DNA of 21,442 bases from Actinomycetota bacterium. Lineage in GTDB: Bacteria > Actinomycetota > Acidimicrobiia > Acidimicrobiales > CADCSY01. This document shows, in pieces, positions 1 through 7,843 of the stretch. Both the position numbers and the translations under genes were made by a program. The notes under the pieces are model-generated. The model was not told the origin of the DNA. It searched no databases and saw only the letters and a list, made by a program, of their open reading frames with translations. Location: NCBI GenBank assembly GCA_019348335.1, contig JAHWJR010000001.1, positions 1-21,442 on the forward strand. The letters are read 5' to 3'. The first letter of the stretch is position 1; each line of letters begins with the position of its first letter.

Positions 1-2
1 TG

Positions 3-62
3 GACTACCCGTCCTTCGAGGTCCTCGTGATCGACAACAACACCAGCGACCCCGAGGAGCCC
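3..62 (+). pseudogene. Family-2 glycosyltransferase fragment at the window edge
   Basis: About twenty codons on the plus strand read DYPSFEVLVIDNN followed by TSDPEEP. This is the first beta-strand region of a GT-A family-2 glycosyltransferase, where the sugar-nucleotide site begins. All twenty codons end in G or C, as in real genes of this window. After base 62 the frame loses both family resemblance and codon bias, so the enzyme does not continue. It runs convergent to, and partly antisense under, the end of the siderophore operon. It is either a decayed remnant or a short chimeric piece joined at the contig end; the abrupt stop favours an assembly or recombination junction. Confidence 0.4.
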
Positions 63-295
63 TTGCCTATCTCGCCCTCACCCACGTCATCACCGTCGCC
101 AGCCTCACCGCGCTGGTGGGTCGCACCTCGGCGGTCATGCTGGTGCTTACCGGAGGTGGCGCTTACCGTCGAGGCCGTGAGCAGGGTGCCGACGCAACAG
201 CAGCAGGAGCAGCACGCACCGGCGCCACAGCAGGTGGGAGTGGCGACGCCCCCGGGCGACCTGGGGTCGTCGAACTGCGTCGCCAGGCGTCTCAC
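5..295 (-). CDS. Cysteine-rich peptide, candidate TOMM/streptolysin S-type RiPP precursor
   Basis: The GTG start (295-293) sits in a GTGA overlap with the stop of the E1-like gene, the junction used at most boundaries of this operon. The peptide begins MRRLATQFDDPRSPGGVATP as a short leader-like stretch. The core then reads CCGAGACCSCCCC at residues 22-34, eight Cys in 13 residues, followed by VGTLLTASTVSATSG. This layout (leader, Cys cluster, Ser/Thr-rich tail) resembles SagA, the streptolysin S precursor, whose core carries a comparable Cys cluster. Codon third positions are GC-rich down to roughly residue 50 and poorer beyond. The later residues up to the TAG at 5-7 (96 aa in total) therefore probably read across a chimeric junction, and the true C-terminus is unknown. 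An alternative GTG at 328 would lengthen the leader by 11 residues. The function as a substrate for azole formation is inferred from the neighbouring gene; chance Cys codons from a CAG-rich stretch remain possible. Confidence 0.5.
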   Translation of the reverse strand: MRRLATQFDDPRSPGGVATPTCCGAGACCSCCCCVGTLLTASTVSATSGKHQHDRRGATHQRGEAGDGDDVGEGEIGKGSSGSLVLLSITRTSKDG

Positions 296-1032
296 GGGGC
301 GTCCACCGGGCAGCACACCGGGCACCACGGGGCCTTCAACAAGGTGCCCTCGGTCGTCCGCCAGGTGGACAGGTCGATCGCCACCGTCCGGTTGACCAGG
401 CCGGTGTCGCCGACCGCCACCTTTTCGATCTCGCCGGCGATGACCGCGGCCAACAGCCCGGGACGCTGCGTCGCCGCCGGACGGGGAGGCGGTCGCTCGT
501 CACCCCAGCTGGGCCACACCCGCATGACCAGGCACGACAGGCAGGCGGTGTCGCCTGGGACCACCAGGGGCCCCAGCGAAAGGGTGTGGTGATAGGCGGC
601 GTCGACCAGCAGGTGGGCCACGGGTGGACCGTCGGCGGCCAGGCCGGCGGTCTCACCCAGCGTCGCCGTCGTACGGACGTAGACGACGAGCGAACCGGAC
701 CCGTCGACCAACTCGGCCGAGGCCAGCTGGGCGGCCACGCCTTCGGCCACACCGTCCACCGGATCACCCGACCAGACCAGCGACGTCGCCAGCAGGCGGC
801 CTGGTGCAACGATCTCGGGCCGGAGGGCACCGAGCATCACCAACTGGTCGAAGATGCCGGCGCCGGCCGCCGGCGCCGGCGGGCGCAACACCGGCGGCGC
901 CAGCAGGGCGCCGGCGAGGTCGTCGGGCACGTCCTCCAGCGCGAACAGCTGGTCGGCCCCTCCGCGGACCATGAAGGTGTCCCCGTCCCGGGTGAAGGAC
1001 CACGCCGGGTCGACCACATAGGGCCTGCCCAC
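292..1032 (-). CDS. E1-like TOMM cyclodehydratase partner with RiPP recognition element
   Basis: 246-aa protein. Residues 1-75 look like a PqqD-type winged-helix leader-binding domain (RRE). The rest resembles the reduced ThiF/E1-like half of azole-forming cyclodehydratases (TIGR03882-type, SagC/TclJ relatives). The diagnostic stretch LGPLVVPGDTACLSC (153-167) is followed by CPVCC near the C-terminus. Together these give two CxxC pairs (C164/C167 and C237/C240) able to bind structural zinc. In the family this protein binds a precursor peptide leader and delivers it to a YcaO enzyme that turns Cys/Ser/Thr into azolines. It lies 36 nt after sbnH, the only real gap in the operon. That gap holds a TACGCC-tgcc-GGCGTA inverted repeat (1043-1058). 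The GTG start has no strong Shine-Dalgarno. No YcaO gene is in the window; it may lie beyond the edge or elsewhere. The family call is firm; the link to siderophore biology is inference. Confidence 0.72.
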   Translation of the reverse strand: MGRPYVVDPAWSFTRDGDTFMVRGGADQLFALEDVPDDLAGALLAPPVLRPPAPAAGAGIFDQLVMLGALRPEIVAPGRLLATSLVWSGDPVDGVAEGVAAQLASAELVDGSGSLVVYVRTTATLGETAGLAADGPPVAHLLVDAAYHHTLSLGPLVVPGDTACLSCLVMRVWPSWGDERPPPRPAATQRPGLLAAVIAGEIEKVAVGDTGLVNRTVAIDLSTWRTTEGTLLKAPWCPVCCPVDAP

Positions 1033-1068
1033 GCCACCACGGTACGCCTGCCGGCGTATCGCCGCCGG

Positions 1069-2280
1069 TCACGGGCCGAGGAACACGAACCGGGGTGGAG
1101 GGTGGCTCAGGAACTCGTGGTGGGAGATCTCCCAGCCGTAGGCGCCGGCGTGGTGGAACACCACCAGGTCACCCACCCGCAGGCGCTCGACCGGCGCGTC
1201 ACGGGCGAGGACATCCTTGGGGCTGCACAGCTGGCCGGCCACGGTGACCCGCACGTTCCGCACCTCGGGACGGGGCAAGCCGTCGGTGCCGCGGTCAGTG
1301 GGCACGACCACGAACGGGTGGCTGTGGCCCCAGGAGGCGGGCAGTCGGAAATGGTGCGTTCCTCCCCGCACGACGGCGAAATGGCGACCGTGGTTCACCT
1401 TGAGGTCGAGGACCTCCACCACGTACGCCCCACACGACGCCGCCAGGTGGCGCCCGCACTCGAACACGACCTCGGTGCCCGGCGGGCGGTGCAGGGCCAG
1501 CTCGCGGGACAGGTGCGGGGCGAAGCCGGCGACGTCGAACGAGCGCCGGGGGTCGCCGTAGTCGATCCCGAAGCCGCCGCCGGCGTTCACCACGCCCACC
1601 GCCACACCGTGCTCGTCGCCCCAGCGGCGCGCCCGGCGCAGGAACAGCCCGACCAGGCGGGCGTGGGCAGTGGGGTCGAGCTGATTGGACAGGGAGTGGA
1701 AGTGAAAGCCCCGCAGGCACACGGAGCAAGAGCGGGCGGCCACACCCGCCACCACCGGGAGCTCGCGCTCGTCGATCCCGAACTGGGTGGGGACGCCTCC
1801 CATGGCCAGCGTGGCCGCGGGCAGCGGTCCGGCCAGGTTCACCCGCAGGAGCACGTCGGCGGCCGTGCTCCGCCGTGCCGCCAGACGCTCGAGTCGCCGA
1901 AGCTCGTGGAGGCTCTCGACGTGGACGAGGGCCACTCCCCGGGCGAGCGCCCCGTCGAGCTCTTCGTCGGTCTTGCCCGGCCCGCCGAAGACCACCGGAA
2001 CCTCGGCGTTCACGGCCCGGACCTTCTCCAGCTCGCCCAGGGAGGCGACCTCGAAGCCGTCGACCACGCCGGCGAGGGTCCGCAACACGGAGGGGTCGGC
2101 GTTGGCCTTGACCGCGTAGAACAGACGGCAGACACCGGGCAGCGCGGCCCGCACGGCGCAGACGTGGCGCCGGAGATGGACGAGGTCGTAGACGTAGGCG
2201 CACACCGGTTCGGGCGACGCATCGACCAAGGCCCGGGCCGCCTGTTCGATCCGACGGCGGGGCCAGGCGTCGTCACCCAC
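1069..2280 (-). CDS. sbnH: SbnH-like PLP-dependent decarboxylase (staphyloferrin B pathway)
   Basis: 403 aa, alanine racemase-fold (fold III) decarboxylase of the Orn/DAP/Arg group 2 family; S. aureus SbnH has about 400 aa. In staphyloferrin B synthesis SbnH decarboxylates citryl-diaminopropionate to citryl-diaminoethane. Visible residues are the PLP lysine K58 in FYAVKAN, GFEVASLGE (75-83), FGGPGKTDEEL (98-108), GFHFHS with H195, the glycine loop NAGGG (232-236), FECGRH (273-278), GQLCSPKDV with C352, and AGAYG with Y381. FGGPGKTDEEL, VNLAGP, PTQFGI and the C-terminal ISHHEFLSHP follow S. aureus SbnH closely, separating it from lysA or speA. The GTG start overlaps the sbnG stop by 8 nt. It is probably cytoplasmic and dimeric, with the active site formed between subunits as in the family. 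Confidence 0.9.
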   Translation of the reverse strand: MGDDAWPRRRIEQAARALVDASPEPVCAYVYDLVHLRRHVCAVRAALPGVCRLFYAVKANADPSVLRTLAGVVDGFEVASLGELEKVRAVNAEVPVVFGGPGKTDEELDGALARGVALVHVESLHELRRLERLAARRSTAADVLLRVNLAGPLPAATLAMGGVPTQFGIDERELPVVAGVAARSCSVCLRGFHFHSLSNQLDPTAHARLVGLFLRRARRWGDEHGVAVGVVNAGGGFGIDYGDPRRSFDVAGFAPHLSRELALHRPPGTEVVFECGRHLAASCGAYVVEVLDLKVNHGRHFAVVRGGTHHFRLPASWGHSHPFVVVPTDRGTDGLPRPEVRNVRVTVAGQLCSPKDVLARDAPVERLRVGDLVVFHHAGAYGWEISHHEFLSHPPPRFVFLGP

Positions 2281-3064
2281 GCCGGCGCTGGCCCGGTCCG
2301 GTCAGGGGGGCCCGCAGGGCCCGGAAGGCCAGGCTGCGAGCCTCTCCCAGCACGAACGTGCGCACACCCCGGTCCCACCCGGCGTCCAGGTCGCCCGGCA
2401 CCCGGGGAATGGCACAAAAGCCCACACCGTTGCGGCGACACGCACCTTCCACGGCGTGCAACGCCTCTCGCACCCGGGGATGGCTGGTCTCCCACGGAAC
2501 GCCCAGCGAGTGCGACAGGTCGGCAGCGCCCTCCACCACCAGGTCGAGCCCGGGGACGGCGACGATCTCGTCGATGGCCTCCACGCCGTCACGGTCCTCC
2601 ACCATGACCGCCACCAGCACTTCCTCGTCGGCCCGGCGGACGAGCTCGGCCAGGTCGACGTCGCCGAACCCGGCGGCCCGTCCGGCGTCGAGACCCCGTT
2701 CACCGAGCGGGTGGTGGCGCGCCGCTCGCACCGCGGCCCGGGCGCCGGCGCCCGAACGGACTCGGGGCACCACCACGCCGGCGGCTCCGGCGTCGAGCAC
2801 CCGCCCGATGGCACCGGCGTCGTCGGCCGGGACCCGCACGAGGGCGTCGAGCCCCGTGCTCTCCGCCGCCCGCAGCAGGTGCCCGAGCTCGTGGGCGCAC
2901 ACCAGGGTGTGCTCGGTGTCGAGCACGGCGAAGTCGTAACCGGCTCGGCCGATCATCTCCACGACGGCGGGAGACGGCAGCGAGCAGAACAGCCCGAACG
3001 CCGGCTCGCCGGCTCGCACCCGCCGGGCCAGGCGGTTGTGCCGGGGCAGGTCCGGCGCCCTCAC
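2273..3064 (-). CDS. sbnG: SbnG-like siderophore citrate synthase (HpcH/HpaI aldolase family)
   Basis: 263 aa, TIM-barrel class II aldolase family; S. aureus SbnG has 259 aa. SbnG condenses oxaloacetate with acetyl-CoA to give citrate outside the TCA cycle, so the siderophore can be made when respiration is repressed. Family marks are FGLFCSLPSP (23-32), VLDTEHT (47-53), VVVPRVRS (97-104), and the metal ligands expected at E156 (VEDRDG) and D182 (VEGAADLSHSLG). The 26-residue spacing of these two acidic residues is the one known for HpaI-type aldolases. GTG start in a GTGA overlap with sbnF. Its position between sbnF and sbnH is what distinguishes a citrate-forming enzyme from a catabolic hydroxy-acid aldolase; sequence alone would leave that open. 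Confidence 0.87.
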   Translation of the reverse strand: MRAPDLPRHNRLARRVRAGEPAFGLFCSLPSPAVVEMIGRAGYDFAVLDTEHTLVCAHELGHLLRAAESTGLDALVRVPADDAGAIGRVLDAGAAGVVVPRVRSGAGARAAVRAARHHPLGERGLDAGRAAGFGDVDLAELVRRADEEVLVAVMVEDRDGVEAIDEIVAVPGLDLVVEGAADLSHSLGVPWETSHPRVREALHAVEGACRRNGVGFCAIPRVPGDLDAGWDRGVRTFVLGEARSLAFRALRAPLTGPGQRRRG

Positions 3065-4866
3065 CCGGCGCCTCCGCCGGCGAGCGGATTGGGGACCTCG
3101 TGCAGGCGCGGGCGGGTCTCGGGCAGCAGGCGACGGGCCGCCAGCTGCTCCACTCGCACCGTCGGTGCCAGGACGTCGAAGCGATCGAAGCGGTCGGCGA
3201 GGTCGGGGAAGCGCCGGCGGTGGGCCAACACGACCTCGCGGGCCAAGGCCCAGAACCGACGCTCGGCCAGCCCGCAGTGGTCGTCGAGGAACATGGCGAC
3301 CTCGGCCAGGTTGACGAAGAAGAAGGCGTCGTGCACGAAGTTCCGCACCTCGTCGCCGTGCTCGGCCTCCAGGTACGACGTCCGGTTGGCCTGGAGGTGC
3401 GCCTCCGGGACGGGTACCAGCTCGGGAGCGGCCTGCGGGTCGGCGAGCAGGTGGCGGGCGAAGCGGACGCCGTCGTGGAAGTCCTTCAGGGCGATGCGGA
3501 CCGGCCACCCGTCCCGGTGGACGAGAACCATGTTCTGAGCGTGGGCCTCGACGGCCAGGCCGTGGGCGCACAACAGGTGCAGCACCGGCGGGACCGTCAC
3601 CTCGAGCAGCTGGCGCGCCCAGGCCTGCGCTCCCCGCTCGGCCAGCCAGGGAGCGACGACCGGCGCTCCCCGCCCGTCGAGCAGCGACAGGGCGGTGAAG
3701 GGGACGGCCGCCTCGCCGGCGCCGAGGTGAGCGTGGATGCTCTCCCGCCAGATGGCGGCCAGCTCGCCGCCGGCGGTGATGCGTGAAGGCGAGTGGTAGG
3801 AGACGCCGAGCACCTCGCCGAGGAGGACGGGCCGCAGCTCGCCGCCCAGGTAGGGGTCACCCTCGACGATGCCCCGCAGCCAGCCGGTGATCCGGGGGGC
3901 GTTGGCCACGGTGTGGGGCGCCAGCGTGCGTGCCGTGGACGTGTTCACGATCGACAGCGACAGCTTGAGCGAGGCCTTCGCCGGCGTGGTGACGTTGGCC
4001 AGCGTGCGGATGGACTGCTGCGGGCGGTAGTCGTCGCCGCCGTCTCCGAGGGGGACGAGCGTCGCGTCACGCACGTCGTCGACCAGGCCGGGGAGCAGCC
4101 GCTCTCGGTACTGCCAGGGGTGGGCGGGCACGGGGACGTAGGCCTGCGGGTCTCCGCCGGCGGTGGTCACGGCGGCGGCGAGCCGGCGGAGCACGTCGTC
4201 ACCCACCTCGCCGGCGAGAAAGGCGGTGTCGTCGGTGCCGGGTGCCGCCGCCACCTGAACGGCGTCGCGCCGGGCGGCCAGCCATACCGGGCGCACGATC
4301 GGCGCCGGCTCAGGCCCGTAACCGAGGTTGTCGAGCGGGTCGAACCCCACCCGCGACTTGTACGACGGGTGGTAGGGGTGGCCGCCCGCCGCCGCCTCGA
4401 GCGCTTGGTAGCCGTCCACTGCCGGGTCGGTGGCACGCCGGCGGCAGGCGCCGACGGCGTCGTTCAGCACGGTCCGGGACAGTTCGTCGGCGAACGCCGC
4501 CGCCTTGCCGGGGTCTGCGCCCATGGCGCCGGCCAGCTCGTGGACGAACAGCGCCGGCGAGCGGGCTTGCTCGCCCCGGCCGCCGGCGTGGCGCTCGATG
4601 GAGCAGGGGTCCACCCGCAGGCGCCCGAAGCTGTGGCGGCGGCGGGCCCGCCAGGTGTAGGTGGTGCCACCACCGCCGGTCGTGCGCAAGGCCAGGCCCT
4701 CGCCGTCGGGTCGCTCCTCGACGGGGAGGATCCCCTCGTAGGTCAGGGCCTCCAGCAGTTGGCGGAACACCCGCCGGCGGGCGGCGGCGAGCTCGTCGGA
4801 GGCGACGGCGGCGAGCACCTCGGGCAGGTGGGCGGGGACGGCCCCTGTGGCCGCGGCGTCGTTCAC
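3061..4866 (-). CDS. sbnF: SbnF-like NRPS-independent siderophore synthetase (IucA/IucC family)
   Basis: 601 aa (S. aureus SbnF about 590). NIS synthetases adenylate a carboxylate with ATP and join it to an amine. SbnF attaches the second L-2,3-diaminopropionate to the decarboxylated citryl intermediate. Visible motifs are GHPYHPSYKSRVGFD (162-176) for ATP binding, VPAHPWQ (246-252), SIRTLANV (285-292), KLSLSIVNTSTARTLAPHTV (301-320, typical of this branch), VEAHAQNMVLV (439-449), KDFHDG (461-466) and a C-terminal FerR/FhuF-like thumb region ending VPNPL. The GTG start overlaps the sbnE stop by 4 nt. The assignment as F rather than E rests on gene order plus the NTSTARTLAPH motif. Confidence 0.88.
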   Translation of the reverse strand: MNDAAATGAVPAHLPEVLAAVASDELAAARRRVFRQLLEALTYEGILPVEERPDGEGLALRTTGGGGTTYTWRARRRHSFGRLRVDPCSIERHAGGRGEQARSPALFVHELAGAMGADPGKAAAFADELSRTVLNDAVGACRRRATDPAVDGYQALEAAAGGHPYHPSYKSRVGFDPLDNLGYGPEPAPIVRPVWLAARRDAVQVAAAPGTDDTAFLAGEVGDDVLRRLAAAVTTAGGDPQAYVPVPAHPWQYRERLLPGLVDDVRDATLVPLGDGGDDYRPQQSIRTLANVTTPAKASLKLSLSIVNTSTARTLAPHTVANAPRITGWLRGIVEGDPYLGGELRPVLLGEVLGVSYHSPSRITAGGELAAIWRESIHAHLGAGEAAVPFTALSLLDGRGAPVVAPWLAERGAQAWARQLLEVTVPPVLHLLCAHGLAVEAHAQNMVLVHRDGWPVRIALKDFHDGVRFARHLLADPQAAPELVPVPEAHLQANRTSYLEAEHGDEVRNFVHDAFFFVNLAEVAMFLDDHCGLAERRFWALAREVVLAHRRRFPDLADRFDRFDVLAPTVRVEQLAARRLLPETRPRLHEVPNPLAGGGAG

Positions 4867-6638
4867 CGGGACAAGGGGTTGGGCACGTCGACGTAGAGGG
4901 GGTCTTCGCCCCGCTCGCGGAAGCGGCTGCGCAGGTTGGCCTTGGCCGGCAGCGCCGGCGCGTCGAGCAACGCCCGTACCCGGCCGGCGGCGGGCTCGGG
5001 CAGGCGATCGCCCAGCCCTTCGAGTGCGCGCCGGACCTCGGCCCACAGCTGCTCCTCGGCGACGCCGAGCGACCACCCCAGCGTGGCCACCAGGTGGCCC
5101 ACGTGGTTGACCAGCACGTAGTAGGCGAACCGGCGCCACACCTCGTCGGTGGGGTACAGCGCCGGGCTGTCGGCGGGCGGGCCGGCGGCGTGTGGCCCCG
5201 CACGGCCGGCGTGGTCCCTGTCGATGCTGGCCCCCTCGAGGTCACGGACGTGGACGTGCACCGGCCAGCCGCCGTCGAGGGTGACGAGGGTGTTCTGGGC
5301 GTGCGCCTCCAGCCCCACGCCTTCCTCGGCGAGCAGCCTGACCAGGGGAACGAGGGAGACGCCCAGGTAGCGCCGGAGCCAGTGACGGACGAAGGAGCCT
5401 CCGGCGGGCACGCCCGCATCCTCGGCTGCCCGGCGCACGGCGCCGGCGACAGGCGGCTCGCCGGCGCCGGCGGCCGGCTCCAGCAGGGCGGCGAGCACCA
5501 GGGGGGCCGGCCCGGCGGCGAGGTCGGGGGCGTCACGCCAGACTGCTGCCGAGCTGGCGACGACGGACCGGCGGGCATCGTCGTCGAGGCCCGCCGGCGC
5601 CAGGGCCCGGTAGCCGCGCTCGAGCAGCACGGTGAAGCCCGGACGGGCGCCACGGGACCGGTGGCCGGCCAGCAGCCGGCTGACGTCGACGCTGCGCCGC
5701 AGCTGGTCCGGCGGGTTGACCCGCACGAAGTTGGTGATGCGCACGTCGAGGGCCAGCTTGCGGAAGATGCCGGCGCCGGGGTCCCACACGGTGCGAACCG
5801 ACGACGTCGGGTGCACGGCCCGCCCCAGTGGACCGAGGGGCACGACGGTCCCCCCGTCGATCGCCGCCTCCAGCGCCGGCACCCGAGCGAGGTGGGCCGC
5901 CTGCCACGGGTGCACGGGCAGCAGTGGCCAGTCGACCTGGTCGGGTCGCAGCCGGCGCCTGGCGCTGGCGGTGACGGTCACGGGCGGGTCGAGCACGGCG
6001 CCGCCCACGCGCTCCTCGACGAGGGCGGCGGGGGCAACGGCGAACCAGTGGAGGGAGAACACCGCGCCCAGCTCGGGTGCGTACCGGGCCAGGTCGTCCT
6101 CGCTGAACCCCTCGGCGCTCTTGGGGGTCGGGTGGAACGGATGGCCGGTGGAGATGCCCTGCTCGGCGGCGAGGAAGGCGCCGGTCGGTGACGTGGGGGC
6201 GGACGGTGCCCGTGCCGCCGCCGAGACGTACCGGGTGGTGCGGGCCACGCTGTCGGCCACCTGAGCGAGCAGGGCGCGCTGCCGGCGCTCTCGCCGGCCG
6301 GCGTCCGCCTCCTCGGCCGCCACCTCGCCCACCACCAACTCGGCCACGCCGCCGGCGCCGGCCGGCTCCCAGCCGGCGCCCGTCGCCCGCCACCATCCCG
6401 GCCCGTAGCGGTGATGCCCGAGGGCGGAGCGGTACTCGGGCACCACGGCGAGGCACTCGCCCGTCGCCGGCAGCGGCACTCCCATGGCCCGCCCCCTGCC
6501 GGCGGGCGGCGGGTCGGCCAGGGGAACGGGAGCGCCGATGCCGGACTCTCGCAAGTAGGTGTTCACCAGCCGCTCCACCGACGCCGCCTCGGCCGTTCGG
6601 CGGGCCTCGTTGCTCTCCAGCACCAACGGGGAGCTCAC
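4863..6638 (-). CDS. sbnE: SbnE-like NRPS-independent siderophore synthetase (IucA/IucC family)
   Basis: 591 aa (S. aureus SbnE 578). SbnE performs the first condensation, citrate with L-2,3-diaminopropionate, in the staphyloferrin B route. The ATP-binding motif GHPFHPTPKSAEGF (165-178) is complete. It is followed by PVHPWQ (241-246), SSVRTV (279-284), RKLALDVRITNFVR (293-306), LEAHAQNTLV (443-452) and the C-terminal KANLRSRF and VDVPNPL (566-589). The conserved RITNFVR stretch is typical of synthetases acting on citrate itself. The GTG start is fixed by a GTGA overlap with the MFS gene. It shares only family-level similarity with its two cluster paralogues, so this is an old set of three rather than a recent local duplication. 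Confidence 0.88.
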   Translation of the reverse strand: MSSPLVLESNEARRTAEAASVERLVNTYLRESGIGAPVPLADPPPAGRGRAMGVPLPATGECLAVVPEYRSALGHHRYGPGWWRATGAGWEPAGAGGVAELVVGEVAAEEADAGRRERRQRALLAQVADSVARTTRYVSAAARAPSAPTSPTGAFLAAEQGISTGHPFHPTPKSAEGFSEDDLARYAPELGAVFSLHWFAVAPAALVEERVGGAVLDPPVTVTASARRRLRPDQVDWPLLPVHPWQAAHLARVPALEAAIDGGTVVPLGPLGRAVHPTSSVRTVWDPGAGIFRKLALDVRITNFVRVNPPDQLRRSVDVSRLLAGHRSRGARPGFTVLLERGYRALAPAGLDDDARRSVVASSAAVWRDAPDLAAGPAPLVLAALLEPAAGAGEPPVAGAVRRAAEDAGVPAGGSFVRHWLRRYLGVSLVPLVRLLAEEGVGLEAHAQNTLVTLDGGWPVHVHVRDLEGASIDRDHAGRAGPHAAGPPADSPALYPTDEVWRRFAYYVLVNHVGHLVATLGWSLGVAEEQLWAEVRRALEGLGDRLPEPAAGRVRALLDAPALPAKANLRSRFRERGEDPLYVDVPNPLSR

Positions 6639-7843
6639 GGGTTCACCACGACCGGGTACCGCGACGCCGCCGCGGCAGCCCGCAGCACGCCGGCGGCGCC
6701 GACGGCGACCACGGCGCCGAAGACCACGATGGCCGCCGGCGGGATCAACACGCTGGTGACCAGGCCTCCTCCGAGGGCGCCCGCCACCTGGCCGGCGGTG
6801 AGCACGCTCGTCGCACCCCCGATGGCGGAGCCCTGGTCCGCCGGCGCGACCCGCCGGCTCGCCGCCAGCAGCACGCCCTGCACCACCGCCGCCGCGCACC
6901 AGCCCTGGGCCACACGAAGCGGCAGCAGAGCCCAGGCGGAGGGCACGAAGGCCTGGAGGGCGACGGCGACCGCCATGACCACCAGGGCGGCGCCGAGGTT
7001 CGCCTCCACGCCCCGGCGCTCGTGGCGCACGCCCCACCACGGCGCCGCCAGGGTGGATCCGGCCCAGGTCACGGCCTGGAGCCCTCCCACCCACGCTCCC
7101 GCCCGGGTGGGGTCGGGGATGAGCGAGCGCACGTGCGGGGCGAAGACGGTGACCAGGCCGTAGGCCCCGGCCTGGGCGCAGAAGCCGGCGAGCAGGCAGG
7201 CACCGGGCCGGCGGCCCGGGGCGGACGTGCGCTCCCCGCCGACGGTCGGAACAACGTCGCCGGCAGCCGGCGCCGTGCCAGCGGGCTCACGCAAGGCCAC
7301 CCACCCGACGAGGGCGCTGGCGACGGTGAGACCGGCCACGGCGGCGAGCACCGCCCGCAGGCCGACCACGTCGGCCAACGGCCCTCCGGCCAGGGGCCCG
7401 ACGAGGGCGCCCGCCGCGGTGGCGGCGTGCAGCCGGCCCAGCATGGGGCCGCGGGCGCCGGCCGGGGACGCGGTGGTGACGAAGGCGGCGCCGGCTTCGG
7501 CGATCCCTCCGAATGCTCCCTGCAGCAGCCGGGCGGCGAGAAGCTGCGCCGGCGTGCGGGCGAGGGCCATGAGGACCAGCGCGGCGGCCAGCCCGAGGAG
7601 GGCCCGCACCACCATGGGCTTGCGACCCCACCGGTCACCGGCCCGCCCCCACAGCGGTGCGGCCAGCGCCAGGGTGACGGCCGGCGCGGCGAGCACGATC
7701 CCCGTCCACAACTGCCGGCTGGGGCCGAGGGCGCCGAGCTCCTCCAGGTGCAGCGGGAGCAGGGGTACGACGACGGTGAGCCCGGCGGTGGAGACGAACT
7801 GCCCGCCGGCCAGCACGAGAAGACCACGACCGCCACCACTCAC
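6635..7843 (-). CDS. sbnD: SbnD-like MFS transporter, probable siderophore exporter
   Basis: 402-aa membrane protein with the length and hydrophobic pattern of a 12-helix major facilitator. MFS motif A appears in the first cytoplasmic loop as PLWGRAGDRWGRKP (63-76). The C-terminal half repeats the layout (PWWGVRHERRGVEA) in degenerate form. Drug:H+ antiporter-type exporters are the usual siderophore efflux pumps, and SbnD (about 418 aa) holds the same position in S. aureus. GTG start in a GTGA overlap with sbnC, and stop overlapped by sbnE. Siderophore specificity is inferred from position. No siderophore-uptake ABC system (SirABC-like) or lipoprotein receptor is in the window. Confidence 0.82.
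   Translation of the reverse strand: MSGGGRGLLVLAGGQFVSTAGLTVVVPLLPLHLEELGALGPSRQLWTGIVLAAPAVTLALAAPLWGRAGDRWGRKPMVVRALLGLAAALVLMALARTPAQLLAARLLQGAFGGIAEAGAAFVTTASPAGARGPMLGRLHAATAAGALVGPLAGGPLADVVGLRAVLAAVAGLTVASALVGWVALREPAGTAPAAGDVVPTVGGERTSAPGRRPGACLLAGFCAQAGAYGLVTVFAPHVRSLIPDPTRAGAWVGGLQAVTWAGSTLAAPWWGVRHERRGVEANLGAALVVMAVAVALQAFVPSAWALLPLRVAQGWCAAAVVQGVLLAASRRVAPADQGSAIGGATSVLTAGQVAGALGGGLVTSVLIPPAAIVVFGAVVAVGAAGVLRAAAAASRYPVVVNP

Noticed and set aside
67..138. Minus-strand ORF MTAEVRPTSAVRLATVM... as the start of the next operon gene
   Set aside because: It has good codon bias and a natural-looking N-terminus. However, it ends after 23 codons at the suspected junction and overlaps the Cys-peptide frame, so it cannot be called as a gene from this sequence.
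65..154. Hydrophobic plus-strand stretch that could be a membrane helix
   Set aside because: No start, no continuation and no family match; in-register antisense of Gly/Asp/Glu codons gives the same hydrophobic look.
850..895. Repeated GCCGGCGCC-type runs here and at about 6350 and 7865
   Set aside because: They lie mostly inside Ala/Pro/Gly-rich coding segments and fit general base composition; no spacing or conservation suggests a repeat family.
586..2607. Long plus-strand open frame opposite sbnH, sbnG and the E1-like gene
   Set aside because: It is an antisense reading of recognised genes, with no family likeness and a composition expected from the complement of high-GC coding DNA. Other long frames opposite the siderophore genes are rejected for the same reason.
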